The translations under genes and the position numbers were made by a program. The notes under the pieces are model-generated. The model was not told the DNA's origin. It searched no databases and saw only the letters and a program-made list of their open reading frames with translations. A stretch of DNA of 64,000 nt from Candidatus Woesearchaeota archaeon. Its GTDB lineage: Archaea; Nanobdellota; Nanobdellia; Woesearchaeales; UBA11576. Positions 54,795 through 64,000 of the stretch are shown here, piece by piece. The stretch covers positions 186,001 through 250,000 of the forward strand of contig JABJCP010000035.1 in the NCBI GenBank assembly GCA_018668595.1, read 5' to 3'. Position 1 is the stretch's first letter. Each line of letters starts with the position of its first letter.

Positions 54795-57578
54795 ATGTCT
54801 TCGCCAACAAAAGAATGGGTGTTCAGCACGAATGCGAAAACTAAATTTTTAATTTTTCCAATTTTAATACTTTTTTTGTTAATTATATCTACTCCTGCTT
54901 TTGCAGCATGGGTTTGTTCTGATAGTGATGGTGGAGAAATAACTAGTGTTGCAGGAATTGCAGTTTATACGCATACAGATAATGATAGAACTATAGAATA
55001 TCCTGATGCTTGTCAGGAAAACGGACAAATTAAGGAATTTTATTGTCAAAATAACCGTGTTTATTATAGAACATCTAATTGTGCTGCAGGTAGTGTTTGT
55101 GATAATGGTGCTTGTGTTCAAAATGAAGTTTTATGTGAAGATTCCGACGGAGGACAGTTCATTAACATTGCTGGAACTGTTAATGCATTTTATGCACCTT
55201 ATCAGAGATTTTATGATTATGATGATGCTTGTTTAGAAGATGGAAGAATAAATGAATATTTTTGTCGAGATAATTCTGCATATTATAGAACTTATAGTTG
55301 TGATGAGGATTATGTTTGTGAAGATGGTGCTTGCATAGAAGAAGAAGTTGAAGATGTCGAATGTGAATCCAATAATGATTGCGAAGGTTCAGATGTTTGT
55401 TTTGAAGCTGAGTGCATGAGTGTTTATGATGTTCATTGTGAAATTCAAGAAATTCCTGAAATTTGTATTGAATACAATATGACCTGTAAACAAGGTTTTT
55501 GTACATCGCGTGGCGAGGTTTATTGTGATAATGATTTTGATGAAGATAGAGATGGATTAATTGATTGTGAGGATTCTGATTGTAGTCTTGTTGATTATTG
55601 TTGGGGTTGCGCAAGTAATGACGATTGTGAAGTTGAAGGAGATATTTGTTGGAGAGGGATTTGTTACAACAGATTTGAATTGCCTTGCGGTCGTTTTAAT
55701 AATATCGATTGTTCAAATTTAGATCTGACATGCAAACAAAATTTTTGTGCTGCTGAAAATGAAGTAAATTGTAGTAATGAATTAGATGAAGATAGAGATG
55801 CTAGAACAGATTGTTTTGATTCAGATTGTTTTGAAGATCCTGTTTGTAATGAACAAGAGATTTGTGGAAATAATCGTGATGATGATGGTGATGGTTTTGT
55901 GGATTGCGATGATGATGATTGCATTCCTCGTGATGGTTGTGAACTTTGTGTAGATAATGATGGTGGAAGAAATTATTCTATCTCAAGCAATGTTAGACAT
56001 TATGATTATCGTTTAGCAAGATATGTGGTTCACGAAGATATTTGTTATGGGAATAATGGTGTGAGTGAACAGTATTGTTCAGGAAATCAACATAATCAAG
56101 ATACTGTTATGTGTGAACAAGGAACTCATTGTGTGGACGGTGCTTGTGTTCCTCATAATGAAAATTGCAATAATGAAATTGATGATGACAATGATGAATT
56201 GATTGATTGTTTCGATCCTGATTGTATTCCTGTAGATGGTTGTCCTGAATGTTCAGATACTAATCCTGATAATAACAAATCTATTCGAGGAGTTGTTACA
56301 TACTTTGACCCTGACTGGTATAATTATCGAACTGTAGCAGATGGTTGCGCTTCTGCTCTTGGTGGAGTGTATGCAATAAGATCAACAAATTATTATTGTC
56401 GAGATGGCGAGATGATTTCTACGGAGATTAGATGCGGGACAGATTATAGATGTCATAATGGTGCTTGTGTTCCAAGATTTGAAATATGCAATAATAGTAT
56501 TGATGATAATTATGATGGTTCTGCAGATTGTGCTGATTCAGAGTGTAGTAATGAAGTTATTTGTGGCGCTCCAATTGAAGTTTGTGACGACGGATTAGAT
56601 AATAACAATGATCAATTAGTTGATTGTCTTGATCCAACTTGTACAGAAGATGTTGCATGTATAATAGAACTGGAAGTTTGTGATGATGAATTAGATAATG
56701 ATAAAGATAATCGTATTGATTGTTTTGATTCTGATTGTGATGATTCAGATTCTTGTGTTGTTGTAAATTGTTCTGATTCTGACGGTAATGATGAAGGTCA
56801 AGTTTATGGTGAAGCATTCCATGTTTTTGCAAATGGTCAGACTACGAGAACTTATTCGGATAGGTGTTCTAATGCAGGACCAATTCAAAGAGTGGTTGAA
56901 CATCGTTGTGATCGTAATGGTGAAGTGGATTATTACACTATTCAATGTGCAGATTTGGAGCGTGGTTTTGGGTATCCTCATCGTTGTGTCGATGGAGCAT
57001 GCATTGCTACAGACGAATTTAATTGTTATGATGGTGTGGATAATGATGCTAATGGATTGATTGATTGTGTAGATTTTTATTGTGAAAATCAAGAAGGATG
57101 TCTTAGAACAGAAATTTGTGATAATGAATTTGATGATGATTTTGATGGGTTGACAGATTGTGCTGATTCTGATTGTATTCAAGATGAGGTTTGCGGAGGT
57201 CTTGGAGATGATGTTGAGGATGATGAATCTGATTTAGCAAATGCAGAAGTAAATAATTTTATTGATTTTGTTCTTGGTTGGAGAGAATTAAACATTATAA
57301 ACTTTGTCGGAATAAGAGAAGATGGTAGTGCGCAGGAGTGGAATTATCAAATGAATTCAGGAGTTGTTAGATTTGGTTTAAGTGACGACGCTGACGCAAC
57401 AGTTAGATTAACTCAGGAAACTGTAGAAGAACTAATGCAGAATGGAAATATAGGTCAATCTTTTTTTGATAAAATCCTTGAACAAGAAATAGAATTTGAA
57501 GTTAATCGAGAAGGCGGATTTTTTGAAGAGCTTGGTAATTTATTGACAGGTAATTCAATTTTTGATATATTTAGATAA
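54795..57578 (+). CDS. Large secreted Cys/Asp-rich repeat protein
   Basis: Nine C-x-N-x-x-D-x-D-x-D-G-like DC-x-D-x-DC units; several C-DSDGG..GACV modules. Confidence 0.8.
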   Translation: MSSPTKEWVFSTNAKTKFLIFPILILFLLIISTPAFAAWVCSDSDGGEITSVAGIAVYTHTDNDRTIEYPDACQENGQIKEFYCQNNRVYYRTSNCAAGSVCDNGACVQNEVLCEDSDGGQFINIAGTVNAFYAPYQRFYDYDDACLEDGRINEYFCRDNSAYYRTYSCDEDYVCEDGACIEEEVEDVECESNNDCEGSDVCFEAECMSVYDVHCEIQEIPEICIEYNMTCKQGFCTSRGEVYCDNDFDEDRDGLIDCEDSDCSLVDYCWGCASNDDCEVEGDICWRGICYNRFELPCGRFNNIDCSNLDLTCKQNFCAAENEVNCSNELDEDRDARTDCFDSDCFEDPVCNEQEICGNNRDDDGDGFVDCDDDDCIPRDGCELCVDNDGGRNYSISSNVRHYDYRLARYVVHEDICYGNNGVSEQYCSGNQHNQDTVMCEQGTHCVDGACVPHNENCNNEIDDDNDELIDCFDPDCIPVDGCPECSDTNPDNNKSIRGVVTYFDPDWYNYRTVADGCASALGGVYAIRSTNYYCRDGEMISTEIRCGTDYRCHNGACVPRFEICNNSIDDNYDGSADCADSECSNEVICGAPIEVCDDGLDNNNDQLVDCLDPTCTEDVACIIELEVCDDELDNDKDNRIDCFDSDCDDSDSCVVVNCSDSDGNDEGQVYGEAFHVFANGQTTRTYSDRCSNAGPIQRVVEHRCDRNGEVDYYTIQCADLERGFGYPHRCVDGACIATDEFNCYDGVDNDANGLIDCVDFYCENQEGCLRTEICDNEFDDDFDGLTDCADSDCIQDEVCGGLGDDVEDDESDLANAEVNNFIDFVLGWRELNIINFVGIREDGSAQEWNYQMNSGVVRFGLSDDADATVRLTQETVEELMQNGNIGQSFFDKILEQEIEFEVNREGGFFEELGNLLTGNSIFDIFR

Positions 57579-57598
57579 TGACAACCATATAATAAATA

Positions 57599-60500
57599 AT
57601 GAATATAAAAAATAATTTCAGGTGTGTTGTATGTTTTTTGATATTTGTAGTTTTGTTAGTGTTCAATTCAATATTTGTTTTTGCAACAGACATTGATGAT
57701 TGCTCTATTCTTTCTTCACCAGGACTCTACATGCTTAATACTTCGCTAACTGATGAGTCAACAGATTGTATTACTATTACTTCAAGTAATGTTCATCTTG
57801 ATTGTCAGAACAATCTTATCGACGGGCAAAACGCAAATTCAGGAATAGTAGCTTCAGCATCTGATGGTTCTGAATATACTAATTTATCAATAACTAATTG
57901 TAATGTAACTCAGTTTTCTATAGGTATTGAGTTTGATTATGTTGATCATTCAAACATTTCTTCGGTTTATGTGTTTGGTAATGCTGATGATGGAATGAAT
58001 CTAAATAATATAGATAATCTTACAATTAAAAATTCTAATATTAGTGCAAATACTGATAATGGTATTGAGGCAACAAACTCTGCAGATATTTTAGTGCTGA
58101 ATAACAACTTCTCATCTCATTCAGGTAGTGGTGATGTGGGGATTTATATTTTAAACACAGGAAATAGTGATTGGAATGTTAGTGACAATACTTTTTCAGG
58201 TAATTATTATGGTTTGTATTACTTAATGCCTGGCGGGTCAGGTTTTACTTTTTCAAATAATATTTTTGATGGCAATACAGATTCAGGAGTAGCAGTTTAT
58301 TATGGTGATAATGGAATTTTTAGAGATAATATTTTCACAAATAATAAGTACGGGATTAATATAAAACATGCAGATGCAGAGGATAATGAGTTTTACAATA
58401 ATCAAATTAATGATAGCACTACTTATGCTATTAATTTTGGTAGTTCTTCAATGATGGATCAGATTTTTGAAGGTAACACTGTCGGAAATTCAACTTATCT
58501 TCACTGTTCAAAAAATCATTCTTGGCAAAAAAGTAATTATGTGATTACAGATAATAAAATATCAAATCAAGGTTCTGTTAATTTGTATTACTGTAATAAT
58601 TCGGTTCTAAATAATATTACTGTGCTAAATGCAGATACTTATGGTTTGGAATCATATTATAGTAACAATGTTACAATTTCCAGTTCAGAATTTTCAGCAG
58701 CAGGTAATGATGGAGTTTATGTTGACAATTCAAACATAACAATTCAACATTCAACAATTTCAGATAATGTTGATAATGGTATAGAATTGCATTATGCAGA
58801 TGGAACAATAATTTTTAACACAACAGTTTCAGGTCATTCAGGTAGTTCAGACATTGGGATTTATATTACTGGAGATGATAATGATTATTGCAATATATCT
58901 CAAAATAATTTTAGTGGTAATTACTATGGTGTTTATCATCATGATGCAGATTCAGCAGGAATTTCTGTTTCAGATAATCGTTTTGAACAAAATACTAAGT
59001 CAGGAGTTATGATTTATTCTGGTGATAATGCAGTTTTTCGTAATAATGTTTTTGTTGGAAACTATTATGGTGTTGATGTTAGCCATACTAATGCAGAGGA
59101 TAATGAGTTTTATGATAATCAATTTAATGGCAGCACTACTTATGCTATTAGGTTTGGTTCTGTTTCTTTCATGGATCAAATTTTTTCAGAAAACCTCGTC
59201 GATGGTTATGAATATTTTCATTGTTATAATAATCATTCTTGGTCTGCTGAGAATTCAAATATTGAAACTGTTAAGGTTACAAATTATGGATCATTAAATA
59301 TTTATTCCTGTAATAATTCAATTGTCTCAAACATAACTGCAACTAATAATTCTGCAGATGGGTTGTATATTTCTACATCATTCAACATTACAGTTTCAAA
59401 CTCAAATTTTTCTTACAATACAGATGATGGAATTGAAGTTGAAGATTCAAATAATCTTACTTTTCAAAATTCTGTTTTATTATTAAATACTGATAATGGG
59501 ATGGAAGCTAATGATTGTGATTCTGTTTTTATCATCGGGTTGAATGTTTCTAACCAAAGCGGTAGTGGAGACATTGGAATTTACATTAATTCTAATAATA
59601 ATTATTGGAATGTTTCAGATAGTAATTTTACAGGTAATTATTATGGTCTTTATTATAACTCTGTAAATGGAGTAGGAAATTATATAGGTAATAATTTTTT
59701 CTATGATAATTTAATTTCAGGAATTCATATTTATTATGGAGATAATGCAGTTATTAATGACAATGATTTTACAAGTAATAAATATGGTGTGAATTTTGCA
59801 AATGTTGATTCAGGAAGTAACTTAGTTTATAGAAATAATTTTAAATCAAGTACAACTGATCATGCTACTCATTTGGGAACTAATCATTTTAATTCATCTA
59901 CAACTTTAGGGGGAAATTATTGGGATGATTTTGACCAGGTGGGTGAGGGTTGCAGCGACGGTAATAGTGATGGTTTTTGTGATGCAACATACAACACTTC
60001 TGGTTTAACTCCTGCTACTGATTATCTTCCTTATGCACAAGAAGTCAATCACAGCGCAACTCAAACTCAGTCACCGACAACATCAAACATTTCTGTTACT
60101 GCAGTTCAAAATCAATCTATTATTGAGGGTTCTCAAATCACAATAAATATTTCTTTTACTCAATCAATCTCATCTTCATACAATGCATCTGTTAATTGGA
60201 GCGATGGAACCGCAGTAAGTATGTCATTAAATGTATCTAGTCCTTTCTCTCTAAACCACACTTTTTATGATGATGGAACATTCACAGTTAATGCATCTAT
60301 TGTTAATGAGTCTGGAACTGGTTTTGATTTAGTTTTAATAGAAGTAAATAATTCTGCACCGACTATAGAGGGAAATATAAGTTACCTAGTTGAACTCAAT
60401 ACTCTAGTCACACTTAATCTTAACTTTTCAGACTTAGGTGTTAATGATACTCACTCACTTGATATAGATTGGAATGATACTCAAATAGATCAGGAAACTC

Positions 60501-61678
60501 TAACTTCAGATTTTGTTATTAACAATACTCATAATTACACTATTGCAGGAAATTATTCTGTTTTGATTAATGTTACTGATTCTGATGGTGCTTCAACAAC
60601 TCAAAATGTTTCTGTTAATGTAACAAATTCAACTGGTGATGTTTGTGGTGATGGTGCAATAACTGGCGTCGAGGTTTGTGATGGAACTAATTTTACAACA
60701 ACTTGTTCTGCTCAAGGTTTTGATGGCGGTAGTTTAACTTGTGCAGGTGATTGTTTGTCTTATAGTACTTCAAGTTGTACTACTGATTCTGGGGGAGGAG
60801 GGTTTCATAGAAGAAGGAGTAGTGGTGCAACAACTTCGCCTGCAGATACAACAGAAACAGAAGTTACAGAGGAAATAACTGAAGAGTTAGAAGAAGAATT
60901 AGAAGAAAATCTTACAGAAGAGATTGAGGAGGAATTAAATCTTACAGAAGAAATAAACATTACAGAAATAAATGTAACTGAAATGAACATTACAATTAAT
61001 GAAACTCTAAATATAACTAACCTCACTTTTACATTCCAACAATATCTCGAACCTATTTTTGTAGAGTTTACTGCAAACGCATCTAATATTTTTTCATTTC
61101 AACCGCAGTTAGAAACTATTTTTGCTGATCTCACAGGGGATGCTGTAGATATTTATTCTTTCCAAGGAAATCTAAATCTTGTGTTTGGAGATTTAACAAA
61201 TCAACAAATTGAAATTCCTATTAATGTGACTTATTCATTCAAACCAACCCTGGAGGATTTATTTTTGGAAATGGATAATGAAGAGATTCAAATCGAATTT
61301 TTAAATTTAACTGCAAACACGACATTTAATGAATCATTTAATTTTTCATTCCAGCCAGTACTCGACCAGTTATTTGAAGAATTAAAGCGTGCAAACATTT
61401 CGCAGGATCAGGATGTTCAAATTAATTTCACTTTCCAACCAGATCTCGAGGATATCTTTGACGAAATGGATCAAGAAGAGATTTTAATTGAAGAGTTGAA
61501 CATGACAATTGCAAATAATTCAACAAACATCACTGCTGAATTGACAAACTTCACATTCGAGCCATTCATCAGCAGTGTTGTAACCTCACTTGAAGGCATG
61601 TCTGTTTTCTCTTTTGAAACTGATCTTAATGAAATTCTTGCAGCAAGTGAGGGGATAGACGTAGATTTTGAATCTTAA
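57599..61678 (+). CDS. Secreted right-handed beta-helix (NosD-like) protein with PKD-like, CGDG repeat, Glu-rich linker and C-terminal FxFQPxL repeats
   Basis: Repetitive NVSDNTFSGNYYGLYY-type coils; INISFTQS...SVNWSDGT (PKD-like); CGDGAITGVEVCD; signal peptide. Confidence 0.8.
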   Translation: MNIKNNFRCVVCFLIFVVLLVFNSIFVFATDIDDCSILSSPGLYMLNTSLTDESTDCITITSSNVHLDCQNNLIDGQNANSGIVASASDGSEYTNLSITNCNVTQFSIGIEFDYVDHSNISSVYVFGNADDGMNLNNIDNLTIKNSNISANTDNGIEATNSADILVLNNNFSSHSGSGDVGIYILNTGNSDWNVSDNTFSGNYYGLYYLMPGGSGFTFSNNIFDGNTDSGVAVYYGDNGIFRDNIFTNNKYGINIKHADAEDNEFYNNQINDSTTYAINFGSSSMMDQIFEGNTVGNSTYLHCSKNHSWQKSNYVITDNKISNQGSVNLYYCNNSVLNNITVLNADTYGLESYYSNNVTISSSEFSAAGNDGVYVDNSNITIQHSTISDNVDNGIELHYADGTIIFNTTVSGHSGSSDIGIYITGDDNDYCNISQNNFSGNYYGVYHHDADSAGISVSDNRFEQNTKSGVMIYSGDNAVFRNNVFVGNYYGVDVSHTNAEDNEFYDNQFNGSTTYAIRFGSVSFMDQIFSENLVDGYEYFHCYNNHSWSAENSNIETVKVTNYGSLNIYSCNNSIVSNITATNNSADGLYISTSFNITVSNSNFSYNTDDGIEVEDSNNLTFQNSVLLLNTDNGMEANDCDSVFIIGLNVSNQSGSGDIGIYINSNNNYWNVSDSNFTGNYYGLYYNSVNGVGNYIGNNFFYDNLISGIHIYYGDNAVINDNDFTSNKYGVNFANVDSGSNLVYRNNFKSSTTDHATHLGTNHFNSSTTLGGNYWDDFDQVGEGCSDGNSDGFCDATYNTSGLTPATDYLPYAQEVNHSATQTQSPTTSNISVTAVQNQSIIEGSQITINISFTQSISSSYNASVNWSDGTAVSMSLNVSSPFSLNHTFYDDGTFTVNASIVNESGTGFDLVLIEVNNSAPTIEGNISYLVELNTLVTLNLNFSDLGVNDTHSLDIDWNDTQIDQETLTSDFVINNTHNYTIAGNYSVLINVTDSDGASTTQNVSVNVTNSTGDVCGDGAITGVEVCDGTNFTTTCSAQGFDGGSLTCAGDCLSYSTSSCTTDSGGGGFHRRRSSGATTSPADTTETEVTEEITEELEEELEENLTEEIEEELNLTEEINITEINVTEMNITINETLNITNLTFTFQQYLEPIFVEFTANASNIFSFQPQLETIFADLTGDAVDIYSFQGNLNLVFGDLTNQQIEIPINVTYSFKPTLEDLFLEMDNEEIQIEFLNLTANTTFNESFNFSFQPVLDQLFEELKRANISQDQDVQINFTFQPDLEDIFDEMDQEEILIEELNMTIANNSTNITAELTNFTFEPFISSVVTSLEGMSVFSFETDLNEILAASEGIDVDFES

Positions 61679-61706
61679 AGTTGATTATTATTTTTTTTCT
61701 TTTTCA

Positions 61707-61741
61707 TACAATTATTGTACTTATCTATACAATTTTTGTAT
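61707..61741. promoter_or_regulatory. Two palindromic operators 21 bp apart
   Basis: TACAA-TTA-TTGTA (61707-61719) and ATACAA-TTT-TTGTAT (61727-61741), upstream of TATA at 61757. Confidence 0.65.
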
Positions 61742-61787
61742 AAAAAAATAGAAAAGTTTATATATTATAATCGTTTTTTTATTAATT

Positions 61788-62408
61788 ATGCCGCACAACA
61801 AAGAAAGAATTAATACGAATAGATTATTTAATTTAATTAAATCTATTTCATCTTTTGTAGATAGAGAAATATTTTTTTATGCACTAGGAGGAACTGCTTT
61901 AACATTATTGAATATTAAAAATTCAACCTTGGATGTTGATATTAATATTGAATCAGAAAAAGATTATTTATATGTTTGCGAGTTATTTGATCAAATTGGA
62001 TTTAAAAAATCAGGTCCTATTAGATGGATCAGTCAAGAAGGAATAGCATTTGATATTTTTCATGGTTCATATATTTTAGGTACGGATCTTCTGCATGATT
62101 GTTTAAACAAGTCAAAATTTATTGAGTCTTTTGGTAAAATTAAACTTTACGCATTGAATCCATTAGATATTATAATTAGTAAATTAGCAAGGGGCGATGA
62201 TAGAGATTTTGAAGATATTAAATCTATATTTAAGTCAGAAAAAATCGATTTAAAAGAGCTTGTGGACAGGTACAAAAAAACAATGGAAACTTCTATTGTT
62301 TCAAATTCTAAACAAAAATTATTGGATTTGATTGAAATAAAATTTAGTGAATGGGAATATGATTTAGATGCTAAGTTAATTGGAGAGGTTAAAAAATGGG
62401 ACAACTAA
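61788..62408 (+). CDS. AbiEii/DUF6036-like nucleotidyltransferase
   Basis: YALGGTALTLLNIKNSTLDVDINIES; LYALNPLDIIISKLARGDDRDFEDI. Confidence 0.7.
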   Translation: MPHNKERINTNRLFNLIKSISSFVDREIFFYALGGTALTLLNIKNSTLDVDINIESEKDYLYVCELFDQIGFKKSGPIRWISQEGIAFDIFHGSYILGTDLLHDCLNKSKFIESFGKIKLYALNPLDIIISKLARGDDRDFEDIKSIFKSEKIDLKELVDRYKKTMETSIVSNSKQKLLDLIEIKFSEWEYDLDAKLIGEVKKWDN

Positions 62409-63247
62409 GTGCACCTCTAATTGAAAAAGAATTAGATAGTGCAGGATATGCTATGCTTGGAAATGGTGGTAAGATAGAGAAATTGATTATTAACATAATT
62501 AATTCTAAAAATATGAGATACCTTAAAGCAATTCCTTTTCTTATTTACAAACATGATCCAGATTTAATTTCTTTAAGTAAAAAAAATAAGAACAAAGATT
62601 TATTCAACGAATTATTAAACATAACCAAAAAACTTTTTTTTGATTTTAATATTAATAAAGAACTGCCTTTAATTAGTAAGGTGAATACGCCGATTAAATT
62701 ATTGAACTATCAAGAATTTAAAGAAGAATTTGAACTTCAAATGAAAAATCAAACATCGAGTGACTTGTTAATAGATAAACAAAAATTTCATTCCGAGAGA
62801 AATTTACATTTTTGGCTGTCACAAATATTTACTAATAAAGAAAAACAAATTTTACAGAGAATTCTGGGCGACAAACCAATAAGTAGGACAGATTATGAAT
62901 ATTATTCTAGAAAAACAAAGAAGAAAATAAGAAGTATAATTAATTTGCAGGATTTTTCTAAATCTTTATTAGAAAAAGCACCTAAATTAGATCCTGATTT
63001 ATTTACATTAAAATCTGATTTAGAAAATTGGATTAATAAACAAGAAAAAACCAAAATAATTGTATTAAATTACTTTACAAAAGAGGGATTAATTTCAATC
63101 AGCTTTAGAAAAATTAAAAATTTGAATGGTAAGAACTCACTTTCTTATGAAAAACAAACATTCAATATTGTCAAAAAGTTAAAAGAGATTTCTGATGAGC
63201 GCATAACTTATTTGCTTAATAAATATCCTAAGCACGATTTTAGTTAA
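62396..63247 (+). CDS. Partner protein of the nucleotidyltransferase, hypothetical
   Basis: Overlaps upstream gene by 13 bp; conserved-looking FTNKEKQILQRILGDKPISRTDYEYYSRKTKKKIRSI. Confidence 0.65.
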   Translation: MGQLSAPLIEKELDSAGYAMLGNGGKIEKLIINIINSKNMRYLKAIPFLIYKHDPDLISLSKKNKNKDLFNELLNITKKLFFDFNINKELPLISKVNTPIKLLNYQEFKEEFELQMKNQTSSDLLIDKQKFHSERNLHFWLSQIFTNKEKQILQRILGDKPISRTDYEYYSRKTKKKIRSIINLQDFSKSLLEKAPKLDPDLFTLKSDLENWINKQEKTKIIVLNYFTKEGLISISFRKIKNLNGKNSLSYEKQTFNIVKKLKEISDERITYLLNKYPKHDFS

Positions 63248-63510
63248 TATTTGCTTTATTATTACTTCTAACCCTCACTTTTCTTTTTTTCTTTATTATT
63301 TAATTATTTTTAAACGAAATAATCTCGACAATAATTAAATAAAATACAGAATAGATTAAAAAACAATCCTGACACGAAAAGCAATTAATTCCAACACAAT
63401 TATACAATAACATTAACAAAGAAAATAGAATAATTTTAACAATTCAATTCAATAAATTCAACATAGAAAATCCCGACATAAAATAGGGATAACATCAAAA
63501 TAATAAAAAC

Positions 63511-63586
63511 TTAAAACATTCAATCAAAGATAAAATAAATTAAGAATAATATAAGAAATAAAAATTAAAACATTTAATCAAAGATA
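63511..63586. repeat. Pair of direct repeats, 54-bp period
   Basis: TTAAAACATTCAATCAAAGATA (63511-63532) and TTAAAACATTTAATCAAAGATA (63565-63586). Confidence 0.6.
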
Positions 63587-63657
63587 GCATTCTATAAACG
63601 CCAAAATTTATAAACTCAACACCCATTCCTAACATAAAAGAGGTTCTGGAGGATATT

Positions 63658-64000
63658 ATGTCTCGTTTATTATACAAAAACATAGAAGATAGAGCAAAGA
63701 TTGAAGAATTAATCAGATTAGATGACTCTATATTGGGTCGTTATCAAGGTTATTCTCCTAAAGCAGACTATACCTTTCTAACTGCGCCTATGAAACATCA
63801 AAGTGGTTTTATGTCTGTTCATAATCCTATTAGTATTGAATTTTACAGAAAATTTCTAAAAGATTCAACTTTATTAGATTTAGGTTGTGGAAGCGAAGAA
63901 TCTTACTCTTTAATGATTTCTTTTGCTGCATTGTGCGGAGTGAAAAAATATGGGGGGATTAACAAATTTGATATTCCGACCAATTATTATTCAATTGATC
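63658..64000 (+). CDS. Methyltransferase-like protein, truncated by window end
   Basis: MSRLLYKNIEDRAKIEEL...KDSTLLDLGCGSEESYSL; GGAGG 5' of start; open to window end. Confidence 0.55.
   Translation, partial: MSRLLYKNIEDRAKIEELIRLDDSILGRYQGYSPKADYTFLTAPMKHQSGFMSVHNPISIEFYRKFLKDSTLLDLGCGSEESYSLMISFAALCGVKKYGGINKFDIPTNYYSID

Noticed and set aside
55180-57182. Minus-strand His/Asn/Gln-rich ORFs (55180, 55664, 56557, 56745)
   Set aside because: Antisense of the Asp/Cys repeat protein; GAT/GAT-rich codons read backwards give the apparent composition.

Overview
AT-rich archaeal chromosome segment. I infer archaea, probably a DPANN/Woesearchaeota-like lineage, from BRE/TATA promoters with start codons 22-26 nt downstream, an AbrB-PhoU regulator, an aldehyde:ferredoxin oxidoreductase, an archaeal CCA-like nucleotidyltransferase domain and secreted 'C-DSDGG...GACV' Cys modules; no rRNA was available to test this. 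Recognisable genes include ppdK, uvrA-uvrC-uvrB, an MscS channel, UPF0182, AOR, a HAD hydrolase, two radical SAM proteins, a PP-loop amidotransferase-like protein and a TIM-barrel isomerase-like protein. Much of the rest is lineage-specific: small membrane proteins and lipoproteins, a cluster of split-domain paralogues, and giant secreted Cys-rich and beta-helix proteins. Leading candidates for undescribed biology are: (1) a CCA-like nucleotidyltransferase fused to a nucleoside-phosphorylase-like domain (5487-7553); (2) two large inverted-repeat elements between uvrC and uvrB; (3) an AbiEii/DUF6036-like nucleotidyltransferase plus partner operon with two palindromic operators 21 bp apart; (4) a recurrent ACTAC-N6-GTAGT operator next to promoters of membrane-protein genes; (5) a five-gene paralogue cluster of one two-domain protein and separate copies of each half, with Shine-Dalgarno sequences embedded in conserved C-termini; (6) a PIN-domain gene interrupted by one in-frame TAG; (7) a stand-alone RQC-like winged-helix protein. 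No tRNA, rRNA, CRISPR array or transposase was recognised. All homology calls are by eye from motifs.
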